NCBI GenBank assembly: GCA_025175895.1
Contig: CM046000.1
Span: 99,432,753 to 99,496,752, forward strand
DNA length: 64,000 bases
From: Wurfbainia villosa
Taxonomy: Eukaryota > Streptophyta > Magnoliopsida > Zingiberales > Zingiberaceae
Direction: 5' to 3'
Shown: piece after piece, positions 53,944 through 64,000 of the stretch
Position numbering within the stretch: position 1 is the stretch's first letter
Layout: every line of letters begins with the position of its first letter
Translations under genes and position numbers: made by a program
The notes under the pieces: model-generated
Databases searched by the model: none
What the model saw: only the letters and a program-made list of their open reading frames with translations
What the model was told of the DNA's origin: nothing

Positions 53944-56900
53944 CAAGCCATTGATGCACACGAACACGACCTCAAATCTCCAACGAGAAATCACCAAGGA
54001 ATTGAAGCGTGTGCTCGCGTTGAACGCCCGCAAGTGCATGGATGTTGTCAAGTAATAAAAGATGTATCGATCTCACCGAGACTGAGATTCGAATACCGTC
54101 TGTCCAGTGGATGTCGTTGTTCGAAATAAATCCCCTAAGAGTAAGATTTGCGAGGTCGACGGTAGTCCAAACTCAACTATGGTGTCACTTGGAGAAAGCG
54201 AAGGTAGGTTCAAAGTTCCCTTAAAGAATTCTAGGACTTCGATTTCACTTGTACATTGTTGAACATGCTATAAATTTAATTCCTTTAGGATCTCTAGCTA
54301 TGTTCTTGCTGGAGGATCATCATGTATTTTTCCGATGAACTTTTGCTTCTACCAGAAACTACCTATTCCTAACCAAGTTTCTCTTTTGAATCGTCAGAGC
54401 TCAGGGGGTTGATATTGTTGGGAGCCCCCTGTCACTAGGGTCCCTCAACCCTTTTAGAGTTGATGTCTCCTACTTTTAGCCTTCTGCTAAGATAGGTTAT
54501 TGAGGTATGAGGATGCCTTAGTAATCCCTATAAAGAGACGGATCATATTTCATATCCTACTCTATCATATTCTACTTTCTACGGTTATGGGAGGGAGGAT
54601 GACCGCAAGGTTCCTCCTCGGTTCTCCTAGATTATCGATATGAAGGCTTTCCACCCTTGTATCGGCTATGTGCGGTAGAAATAGAATCAATACATAATTC
54701 TCATTTATCTAAACAACATAAATTGCAAATAGATTCAAAGGAAATGAGTAACTATTTGAACTAGCATGTCCATATACACAAGCTACTCTCTAATCCTAAA
54801 ATCGAAGTATCTACTCTATAAATGAATGAGAAATAACACAAGACATCTCAAGGTGAATCATTACAATATGAATAGAATGAAAAATAAAGGCAATACTTTC
54901 TGTTCTATCTAATGTGGTGTCTTGGTTCTTCTCCACAGTGTCAGAGCATTGATTTGGATCTTCAAGCCGCTTCCTTCCTTCCCGCAACGAGTCTCTGGTG
55001 CTTCTTAGGGTACTCCTAGCCGTCGGGCCTCCTCCTTGAGGTTTGGGATCCCTAGGGTGGCTCCCCTCATGATCCCTTGCCTCCTGGATGAGTTTTCTAT
55101 ATATAGGAGTGGCTCCAGCTTTCTATAAATGCTTGAAAAACCCTATTTCCTCGAATTTGCGGTGCCTCCACATGGTTGTGTGAAATTCACATGGGCAGGC
55201 CGTGTGCAAGGCTGGAAACGGCTGAAATCTAGGCTGAAAATTGAACTGGAAATTTAACACGGTCGTGCTAATTTAACACGGCCGACTGTGTGTCACTCTG
55301 GAGCCTCCATTTCGCTTCGAGAACATGTTTGTATCTTGGGACATGGACAGAGCATGTTCTCTAAAGTCCGTGCTCCATAAAATGCTTTATTTTTGTTCCA
55401 AAAATGTCGTCCTACACATAAATTAACAAAAGTAGATCTCTGAACTAGAAAATAGTAAATTAATGAAAAACAAAGGTGAATATGCATGTAACAAGTATGA
55501 AATGCAATGAGATGTTGGCTAAAACTACTCCAAAAATCCTATATGATTTGCACACACCAATTCCCTCAGATTTAGATCTTTGCTTGTCCTCAAGCAAACC
55601 TCAGTGCTATGAAATTTAAAAGTATTGTTCCATACTTAGCATGCTAACTAAAATTATCAAGTGGTACTTTCAATCAAATCAAATAGATATGTTCTAAAAG
55701 TTCACTAGGTTAGCTTTTCGTGCATGTGCCAAGAGAATTTCCTAAGGGATACTCATTCCATGGTGAGTTAAGTCATCATCTTATAGCTTTCCTAAGGTCT
55801 TTGGCTTTTAAGCACTTACCTGTCCTAAGCGAGGGTTGTTCCCTAGAATTAGCATAAAGTCTCAAAGGCATGCTCGGTATTGGGAGAAATTAGTAGGTGT
55901 TTCCCCAATAACCTAACTCGGTCTCAAAGGGGCACCTTACCATTTCCACCCACGACAACTGTTTTTTATCCCTCAATTTTTTTTTTCTTTTTTAAACCTC
56001 ACAATTTTTCTGTTTGCTCTCTCTCTTTTCTTTTCTCTCTTTTTTTTTCTTTTTTTTTTCAAGGAACTTTTGTTCCCCTCATGCTCACAGGGATTTTGAT
56101 TTTTCGAATGGGCTTACACAATCCGAGCATCTCCAGTAACTAAAATGCTAAATCTAGAGTCACCTATGGATTCTAAAGTACTAGACTACTGAGATGAATC
56201 ATAACTATTTATGTACTAGATTGTCTCTTTCAGAATATTCGATGAGTGTAAGTGAAAATAAAAGTTAACAAGTGAAAATCTAGAACATCTCTGAAAGCAT
56301 TCAAAAATAAAGTACTATAGGATAAATGAAGTTAAGCTATCTATGGCATGGAAATATATCGAAATGATTTTTGAAAACATCACTGAGGCAGCTTAAAGTG
56401 ACCAACAGCTAAGCGCTGAAAGGAACCTAAATACTATATGCATGAGAAAATAAATGCAAATAATCTAATGGAACAAATAAAAACTAAACCTAGATGTCAG
56501 GGAAGAAACTACCACTAGAAGAAGAGCATATCAAAATTTGGGTCCCCCTCGGACTTACATGAAACCGTACCTCTATCGTGGTGGTCGAGGTGGGAATTCT
56601 GGCAATCTCAGCATGTCGAGCTCTGAGAGAATTGTGTGCTCAGCAGCTGGTGTCACATGTACATGTGGTCAATCTGGGAACTGGTGGATGCAGCAGTGGC
56701 TCTGTGCTCCTCCTCCCTGGCCCACTGTGATCGTGTATCGCGCATGAGCTGTCGAACCTCCTGGCAGTAGATAGCCTCCTCCTGAAAATAGGCACGGACC
56801 TGGCCATAGAACTCCTTGACCCTTTGGAAATACTCTCAGAGGCCCTAAAACCACCTGCATATGAGTTATATGATCCTCCCACCGCTGCCCATGTATTTGC

Positions 56901-57651
56901 TACTTGGCGTAAATGTCATTGAGGCGCGATCAGAACTCGAAAAAGTCATAGGCTGATGTACCTGCATCCTGCTCAAAAGTAGAAAAAGAAGACGGTGCTG
57001 GTGTAGGATCGTGGCATGGACTAGGTGCGCTCTTAGAGAAGACGATTTCGCACGAGCTAGGGTCGAAGATTTGAGTCGCACGCCTGATTTAGGGCAAATC
57101 GCACGACTCATGTCCCTTTACCTGGATGCAACATGGCAGTGTGGAATCCACATGGCTAGCCGTGTCAAGCTTTGATCTGGGTGTTTGGAAAAAGTCCGAA
57201 ATTTGGCACGACCGTGTTGAATTAACACGACTGGCTGTGTGCGACTCTAGATTTTTCCTAGAGTGCAGCACGGTCTGAGCCTTTCCACACACCCTACCCT
57301 GTGCTCTTTTGACCATTGGACACGGTCATGTGAAATTCACACGACCGCCCGTGCTTCCTTCGGGGGTTCTAAAAAAAATCTCTTCTACCTAGGGATAATT
57401 CTATATGCAACTAAACACTCATAATGACAATAATGGACCAAATTGCATACCTAAACCTATCATGCATGAATGTAAAAAACCAAGAAAGTTAAACTTGGGT
57501 TGCCTCCCAAGAAGCACTTGTTTAAGGTCTTTAACTCGATCGTACCCCTATGCTTCAGCTTGGCTCCGATGGCCCAAAGAAGAACTTTCTTCCTCCCTTT
57601 CTTGATGTGTTTGAATCTTGCTCATGGGGGAGCAAGATATTTGCTCACTTT
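53944..57651 (-). mobile_element. Ty3/gypsy-like non-coding remnant
   Basis: The stretch has phrases common in the untranslated regions of plant Athila/Tat-type gypsy elements: TTGCTTGTCCTCAAGCAA near 55572, TTGGGTTGCCTCCCAAGAAG near 57495, and repeated CACGGCCG / CACACGGTCGTG-type words (55140-55300, 57190-57345). A minus-strand coding trace at about 56640-56960 reads VKEFYGQVRAYFQEE and REEEHRATAA, with frame breaks. A TC-rich run is at 55975-56060. No protease, RT or integrase is found. Orientation is guessed from the coding trace. Confidence 0.45.
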
Positions 57652-59180
57652 TGTTGGTGCAATCGACCCAGGTCACGATTGACTAGACTTGAGTTGGACT
57701 TGAGTAGTGTTTTGATGTTTGACATTGATGTTTGACAAAGGAGAAATCATTGTTTTGACAATGGTTTGGAGATATGGTTGACATGGTGTTGACCATATGA
57801 TGGAAAGTCCACGTCTTGTGTACTTGGCATGGGAAAGTCCAAGTCTTGGGTACTTGGCAAATAGAAAGTCCAAGCATAGCTCTTGGCAAGGGAAAGTCCA
57901 AGCTTGAGTCTTGGAAATTGGAAAGTCCAACATGGGTTGGCAAGGAAAGTCCAAGCGGTAGTCTTGGTAGCATAAGTCTAATGGTTTGGCGGCGTAAAGT
58001 CCAAGCGTGTGTCTTGACAGTGTAAGCCCAAATGTGCCTTGACGGTATAGACCAACTTAGCATGACAATAGCAGATGGAAGCACTTGAAGGCTAACATAT
58101 GGATGAATAAGTCATGGATGACTTGGAGAGATCTGATAGACATGAGGTTGACGGAGGTGGTTAGAAGGCTTAGGTCTAGGCTAAGGGTGGTCTAGCAAGT
58201 ATGAGGGCATCATACTTGGGGTTCAACCTCATATTTGAGGTTTGTCAGTCGACTGGGGTTATGAACCAGTCGACTGGTCAAGTGTTTTGACACTTGGCAG
58301 CCGAGTCAACTTGTATCAGTCGACTCGGACTATGACTAGTCGACTAATGGGAGTCAACTGGCATTCGACTGCGACAAATGGCCTTGACAATCAACTGCCA
58401 GCATTGGGCAGTCGACTGATGGCCTGAGCAGTCGACTGCTATGACTGGCAGTCAACTGATGGTCGATGTCACGGACACAGAAGGTTCTAGAGTCGACTAT
58501 TAGGGTTTGACAGTCGAGTAGAGGCATGATCAGTCGACTGATGGGTATGATCAGTCGAATGATGGTATATCCATTGAAACTTGTCTAGCGTTGATCGAGT
58601 CGTTGTAAGATAATGGCTATAGGAGCAGTCAACTGATGGTCGCGATCAGTCGACTGCTAGGCGGAATCCAGCCCAAATGCAGGTTATAAAAATAGCTCAT
58701 GGAGAGGGATTTTGGTATGGTTCTTTGAGGCATTTTAGAGGGGATTTGCTGCTGCAAATCAGACCTTCAAGGCTATTCTCAAGCAACCAAAAGCAAGCAA
58801 TCAAAGTTCTCTTATAAAGTGATTTCCTTTACTTGTATTGCATTTCATATTTGTATTTGCTTGTTTCATCTTGTATTACTGTTGTAATTGTTGTAAGAGG
58901 TTTCTTCGCCTTTGACTTGTTGTCGAGAAGGAGGGTTTGTGATTAGTGGTGGTGTTTGTATTGCTAGGGCTCATTCGAGCCCAACCCATGGAGTAGGAAC
59001 CCTAAGGTTCCGAACCACGTTATATTGCATGTATTTGTGCTTGTGTTGTGTATTTATTTTTATCATTATTATTTTTGCTACGTACACTAATGTTTATAGC
59101 AAGCACGCGATCGATATTCATCTTCATCGATGAATGCGCTATTCAACCCCCCCCCTCTAGTGGTCATCAACGTTCATACA
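57652..59180 (+). mobile_element. 5' LTR of element E
   Basis: 1529 bp, TGTTGGTGCAATCGACCC to CGTTCATACA, two bases before the primer site. The minisatellite lies at about 57795-58050 and the palindrome cluster at about 58240-58660, with exact CAGTCGACTG at 58246-58255 and many others. The TATA box is at 58685-58692, and the poly-C tract near 59150. The order minisatellite, palindromes, TATA is the same as in D and A. Confidence 0.88.
58685..58692 (+). promoter_or_regulatory. TATA box of the E LTR
   Basis: TATAAAAA directly after the palindrome cluster. Transcription would start about 30 bp downstream. Confidence 0.65.
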
Positions 59181-59182
59181 AT

Positions 59183-59194
59183 TAGTATCAAAGC
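59183..59194 (+). other. primer binding site of element E
   Basis: TAGTATCAAAGC differs from the initiator-Met complement at two positions; its place two bases after the LTR supports the call. Confidence 0.75.
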
Positions 59195-59248
59195 GAGACC
59201 GCTTTTTATTTGGACTAACTGCCAAGGGAGCACGCTAGAGGGAAGAAG

Positions 59249-60937
59249 ATGGAGTTTGAAGAGAAATTTGGATGGAACATCAACACTCCGGTCCCGTATG
59301 CGCTCTATGGGCGAGAAGGCTTCAATCAATGGAAGGCAAGGATTGAGGACTTCATGATGATGATGGACATTGTGCTATGGTCCACATTGATGGAAGGCCT
59401 TGAATTGCCAAGAGGGTCGAAGGGAGGATGTCTCAAGAAGAAGAGATGTACTCAAGACCAACTTTAAAAATCTGAAACAAATGACATGGTAATCGATATG
59501 GTAGTTGATTTAATACCTAACGAGTTATTGTCCTAGATAGGTGAATTTCAAGATGCCAAGGATCTATGGAGGAAATTGGCAATGATTCACGAAAATTTTG
59601 AACCTACACAAGAAGAAGAAAGCTCTTCCTCACAAGAAAGTGAGGATTCGGAAGTTGATAGGGAATCAACATCCGAATCGGGATCGGTGGAAGAAGAGGT
59701 AGAAGTAGAAGAAGTCTCCACCTCTAGGATTGAGGGGGAGGAGAGATTACCTTCCATGTCAGAGCAAGAAGAAGAGTCTTCAACCTCCGGAAGAGATGAA
59801 GAACCAATTCCGGTCATCACTGACCTAGGTAACTTAAACACTTCAATTAATAATAAAAATCATATTATGTGTTTTGAGTGTAGGGAATATGGGCACTATA
59901 AGAGCAAGTGCCCTAAAAAAGTCAAAAAGTCTCCGCCGACACCTAAAGTCAACAAAAATTCAAAGGATACCGGTGCCTCAATTAGGAAGAGCAAGGAGCA
60001 CGTGGTGTGCTTCAAATGTCAACAACCAGGACATTATATGAATCAATATCCTATGAGGAGGAAGAAGGGTCAAGAAGGAGCATCACAAGTAGGGGGAGCT
60101 TCTAAAGCAAACCCTAAGGTAAATTTAAATAATGTTCATTCTTTAAGTAATAAGCAAAAGCATGCTAGAAATAATTTTAGCAATGCACTTTCAAATTTCA
60201 ATAATAAAGAGCATGCTAGAAATAATAAATTTTATTGTTTAGGTGCCAAATCTTGTAATTTTAGAACTAAGGAGAAATTTGGGACTAATGTCTCTAGAAC
60301 AATTCTACCTAAGAAAGCAATTAGAAATGTAGAAAACCATTTAGGCATTAACCCTAAAAAGGATAGGCATATGCCTAGAAGAAATGGTAATGCCCAAAGA
60401 ATAGATGAAAAATCAAAAATTGGGCAATTGGAGTTGGAAAATCAAGTCTTGAGGTCAAGACTTGAGAAACTTGAAAAAACCCTTAAAAAGATGCAAAATC
60501 AAATACAAGGGTCAAATGGTCAAGATTTAGGATCTAGAAGTCAAAACCTAGGGTCTAGGAAGCAAGGTCCACCCAAGGGCAAGAAAGGTTTGGGTCATAA
60601 ACCTAAGCCCAAGGAGACCTATCATAGTGTTCCATTCGATTATGGAACTCAACCTAGGTCTAAGAAAACCAAGGTTACTAGAAAAGTTATCCCTAAGGTT
60701 AACCATGGCAAGTGCCTAGTGGCTAAGATTTCAAGGAAACCTAGGGAGGCCACTAAGAAGGTTACAAGGAGAGTTACCCCTAGAGTTAACCTAGGTAGGA
60801 CCCAAATGATCAAGGCTTCTAAGCCTAGGAGGGTCATTAGGAGAGTATCTAGGGAAGTTATCCCTAGTGAATACCTAATTAACCCAAGGAGCTTCAATAA
60901 GTATTGGGTTCCTAAGAGCATGATTCCATCACGCTAA
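59249..60937 (+). pseudogene. gag: gag of element E
   Basis: One continuous frame of 562 codons from ATG 59249 to the stop at 60935-60937, broken only by TAA 59465-59467 and TAG near 59535-59537. The N-terminal domain has YALYGREGFNQWKARIEDF, typical of copia gag proteins (residues about 18-36). A Glu/Ser-rich acidic region spans residues 115-190. The first zinc knuckle is intact (CFECREYGHYKSKC, near 59873). In the second the last Cys is Tyr (CFKCQQPGHYMNQY, near 60010). A probable coiled coil (IGQLELENQVLRSRLEKLEK) lies near 60420, and the C-terminus is strongly basic. No protease motif follows. Length matches D's gag. Confidence 0.88.
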
Positions 60938-61559
60938 ATGGGTTGGAGGTGTCAACTTGAATTGGTGGGTAGTTAACCTAACCATAGTAAAGTTGGCACT
61001 TTATAGCATTTTCAAGGTTGTGTGATACCTTTTGAAACTTAATCCTAAGGGATTTCAGGATGTGCCATTAGACCTTGAGAATTATGGAAAATTGATCAAA
61101 AGTGACATTTTTAGGTTTAGAGGTCTTAGTGTGTGCCATTTTGGATTTTGACACACTTGGGAGATCAATTTATCAAAGTAAATTGTCTTAAATTTAGAAA
61201 TGATATTTGAGCTTAACACTCAAGTACTATATACTTTGATATGTCACACACTTACCATGCTTCATGTGTCTCATCATATGTTTGCATGGAAGGTATGTTT
61301 ATGGTGTATTGCATCTCACAAAATATAGGATTCACCTTGATTGTGTACTTCAAACATTTAGAAAGGGTGAGATACTAGGAATAAAATTCTTGGATGTTAA
61401 TGCTTGTGAAAATGGAATAAAAATACCAAAATTCATTAATAAATATGCAAACATAGGCATAACACTAATATATTCGATATACATGCATGAACACGTTAAA
61501 ATGGAACAAAATTAAGTGAAGGAATCAAAATTCACATAATTCCTAAATAGAAAATCAGA
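60938..61559 (+). other. post-gag spacer of element E
   Basis: Non-coding. Up to about 61290 it aligns with 51530-51190 of D (minus). From about 61290 it enters the block D lacks. The plus-strand frame at 61264-61515 is not supported by D and is not credited. Confidence 0.6.
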
Positions 61560-61850
61560 TATCAGTCGACTTAACACACTGTAGCACGATACAGCGAGTT
61601 CAACAGTCGAGTGTTGAACCCAACACTCGATTGATGGTCTATCAGTTGACTGATGCTACTGTAGCTCAACACGAAAGGTACAACAGTCGAGTGCCAAATC
61701 CAAAGAATCGATCCGGTCAATCGGTCACCGATGCTGCATCGTAGCTCGTCAGTAAGGTTCGTGATCGATTGTCGAACCCGAATCGATCGCGTGTCGTGAA
61801 CCACAATCGGATCGATCGCACATTAGTTGACTGATCTCCATGATTTTATA
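61560..61850 (+). promoter_or_regulatory. internal palindrome cluster and TATA box in element E
   Basis: LTR-style palindromes recur far from the LTR: CAGTCGACTTA near 61563, CAGTCGAGTG near 61603, an inverted pair AGTGTTG/CAACACT at 61607-61626, CAGTTGACTG near 61640, and CGATCG-type words at 61705-61818. TATAAG follows at 61847-61852, and the accessory frame lies downstream. The order palindromes-TATA-leader-ORF copies that of the LTRs, so this may be an internal promoter. That is an inference from layout. Confidence 0.45.
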
Positions 61851-62225
61851 AGGTCGAACCCCCAGGGTTTGGCTTCTTCACGCGATGTTTCCCTTCCCAG
61901 TTTTTTTCGATGACCTCACCTCCTCGTCGCTTCGTGTCTGAGTGCATGTCGGTGACTCCAAGCCTTAGGTTTGAAACCTAAACTAGTTTTTTACTCCTTC
62001 ATACTCTTCCTATCAAGCTAATGAGCCTCTCTCACAGCTTCCTACTCTTCTCTTCTGCAAGATTAGGGTTCTGGCCAGTCTTTTTCGGCGTTTCTCCAGC
62101 ATTTTTCTCCGACATTTGGCTGCTCAGATCACCTCTTTCAAACCTTGAACCAAATGACACCTAAGTATATTCTCTAACTCAAACCTTAATTGTTTTACCT
62201 ATACAATATCTTGATTTAATCATGT

Positions 62226-63422
62226 TTGTGTGTCACTGCATTGCATTCATCATATCCATATAGAAAACAACTTAGGACAGAGCCTAGTGAAGGTGCCTCA
62301 TTCTTGTACCAACCCATGCCGGTTAGGTATTTGGACGAGCCATTTTTTAGATCATATTGTGGGGATGTCATTCAAATTATATGGCATTACCAATTAATGA
62401 AAGTAGTTTTCTGCATACATCCTATAAACACTAACCTACTTAAGGAGTTTTACTCCAATTTGAGGAAGGTTGGCAATGGCCCAACTTACTCCACTCGCAT
62501 TGCAAAATGCGATTTGAAGTTCACTCCTGCGATTTTGTAGGAGTTCCTAGAGTGTCAGTCATCTGATGACTCCTTTGTGTTCTATCCTAGCTTTGATGTG
62601 CCTCTTCCTGCTCCTTTTGATCATATATCCCTTGAGTCTATGCATGAGCATTTCTTCATTCGACCTCGTCCAATAGGTCAAAATATGTTTCCAATAAATG
62701 ATTTATCTGCCCCTGACAATGTACTTTATAAAGTCATTGTTGGGTGTATCCTTCCTATTGTGACCTGGGGTCAGACCAAGATCCGATCTCTCCATCTCTT
62801 TCTCATGTATGTTATGCACCACTTATTAGACATCAACATTGCATTGAACATATTTCACTACATAGTCCACTTTGTGACTCCTGTACAAGGGAAAGTCCAT
62901 ATGCCTTTTGGACATATCATTACTGCATAGTTAGAGTCCATAGGCATAAACATTTCCAGGGGATCCCTAAAGCCACTATCCGACGCATACGACCACATCA
63001 CTATGCATAACTTTACATTAGCCGACATGTGGACCGGACTTGGGAGGATAGAGTGGGTTGCTCGGCCTCAACCTAGGGAACTTGGGGAGCCTGCAGAGCT
63101 AGCGACAGACCATGATGAGCCAGTTGCAGAGGAGGATGACCTAATGTTATCCGATGCTCCGTAGGAGAGTCTCTCGGTGCGAGTCGCATGCTTGGAGACC
63201 CAGCTCGAGGAGTTTTATGAGGACACTGACACGAGATTGGTGGAGCTCAGTCTGGAGCAGTTTGCCATGGCTTTTCGCATGTCCTCCATGGGTCAGGAGA
63301 TGGGTCAGCAGCTCAGCAGGATAGAGCGGTGTCATATCGACATGTTCGAGATGATACGGACCTGGACCCTGAGTCAGCAGCCTCCATTACCTCCAGGGGA
63401 TGGTTCCATGGATGGTAGCTAG
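62226..63422 (+). pseudogene. accessory ORF, resembles putative plant transposon protein domain
   Basis: One frame of 399 codons broken by three TAG stops (62538-62540, 62928-62930, 63162-63164). The first half has LLKEFYSNLRKV and a following basic/aromatic segment, then VLYKVIVGCILPIVTWGQTK and KVHMPFGHIITA. These fit the pattern of the 'putative plant transposon protein' domain found in plant retroelements and annotated as uncharacterised. The C-terminal part (63165-63422) looks like a coiled coil (LETQLEEFYEDTDTRLVELS). The true start may be an upstream exon near 61900-62170, as an acceptor-like ATATAG lies before 62266. The function is unknown. D lacks the whole block. Confidence 0.6.
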
Positions 63423-64000
63423 GCGCAGATTATGTATCTTGCTTTTATTTTTGTAGTGAGGAGTGATAGTCTGATGTCTATTTTTGGTTGATGTAGAATC
63501 GACTTTAAGATAAATAAAATATTTTGGTTTTTCTAAATTGTGTTTTATTTATCTTCTATTATGGGTTTGATGTGATGTGTGTTGATTTGTATATTCGATT
63601 ATGTCATGTCATGACATCATATCTCCTTTTTATCATATAAAATGTCATAATAATGCTTAGGATTAATTTTTATGTCATGTTCATGTTTAGAGTATATTCA
63701 TATGTCATGACATCATGATTATTGACACATGCCTATTTATACTATCATTATATGCCATAATCATCATTCATGCATTTAAGGTAAATTAAAATTGATTTAA
63801 GGAAAATGGCATGATTTGAAGTCTTATGTATAAGGGAATCAAATAGAGTTGCCTAGAAAATGCATGAAGCCCTAATAACCCTAATCCCACATCTCATAAT
63901 TACATTGACTTTTGTGTGTTTTTATACACTTTAGATACATGGGAGATGTTAGGAAAATGAGCTAAGTTCAAGGTGCATAGATGTTGCATCTAGATGAACT
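63423..64000 (+). other. start of the 3' tail of element E
   Basis: From about 63590 the sequence aligns with the D tail (minus, about 51190 downward), including repeated ATGTCATGACAT words and a phrase with GGGAATCAAATAGAGTTG. Non-coding. The polypurine tract and 3' LTR are beyond the window. Confidence 0.7.

Larger units (their letters stand above)
57652..64000 (+). mobile_element. element E: gag-only copia-type element with an accessory ORF
   Basis: Plus-strand element of the D family: 5' LTR (57652-59180), primer site (59183-59194), gag (59249-60937), an extra block (about 61290-63590) with internal promoter-like sequence and an accessory frame, then the start of the family's 3' tail, cut by the window end. 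No protease, integrase or RT lies between gag and the tail. The 3' LTR is outside the window. Confidence 0.85.

Noticed and set aside
55880..56143. 87-codon Phe/Ser-rich frame
   Set aside because: Produced by a TC-rich low-complexity run in a gypsy-like non-coding remnant.

Overview
This window is nuclear DNA of a flowering plant: a gene-poor, repeat-dense stretch built almost entirely of transposable elements. The evidence is the copia gag/pol proteins with plant-type initiator-Met-tRNA primer sites, a plant PIF/Harbinger element with its Myb-like partner gene, a plant hAT-type MITE and 5-bp retrotransposon target duplications. The species cannot be fixed from the sequence. No complete host gene is visible; the only hint of one is a possible terminal exon at 39123-39227. 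Almost every coding region is broken by stops or frameshifts.

Layout: (1) 1-661, the end of a Sirevirus-like LTR; 662-2235, decayed coding fragments on the minus strand. (2) Element F, about 2236-11442, plus strand, a 5'-truncated Sirevirus-like copia element, split by a solo LTR (2584-5401) that carries a 592-bp tandem duplication and a row of perfect hairpins. (3) Element A, 11443-17956 (plus), faces element B, 17957-24238 (minus). They belong to one family and meet tail to tail without 3' LTRs, forming a roughly 12-kb inverted repeat. B holds a solo LTR (19509-21289, TSD CCATT), and its own LTR is cut by another solo LTR (24239-25842, TSD CCTAG). (4) Element C, 25861-33329 (minus), has two LTRs but a large pol deletion, and is followed by an LTR fragment (33330-33900). 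(5) 33901-40270 is AT-rich, mostly unrecognisable DNA with a CACTA-like end and a possible exon. (6) A nearly complete PIF/Harbinger transposon, 40274-46819, carries a DDE transposase and a Myb/SANT-like protein, both with nonsense mutations. (7) Element D, 47400-53943 (minus), has a hAT MITE inside its 3' LTR; 53944-57651 is a Ty3/gypsy-like non-coding remnant. (8) Element E, 57652 to the window end (plus), is the same family as D.

Two themes stand out. First, the LTRs of several families carry dense clusters of short palindromes. CAGTCGACTG is the commonest, but one LTR uses GCGATCGC-type words and another a compound CAGTCGAGG/CCTCGACTG form. Several of these LTRs also carry a CCAAG...CTTGG minisatellite. 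Second, D and E are gag-only elements with no pol. E additionally carries a palindrome cluster and TATA box inside the element, just upstream of an accessory reading frame that resembles the 'putative plant transposon protein' domain; D lacks exactly this block. This gag-plus-accessory family, presumably moved by pol from relatives such as A, B, C or F, is the best candidate here for something little described.
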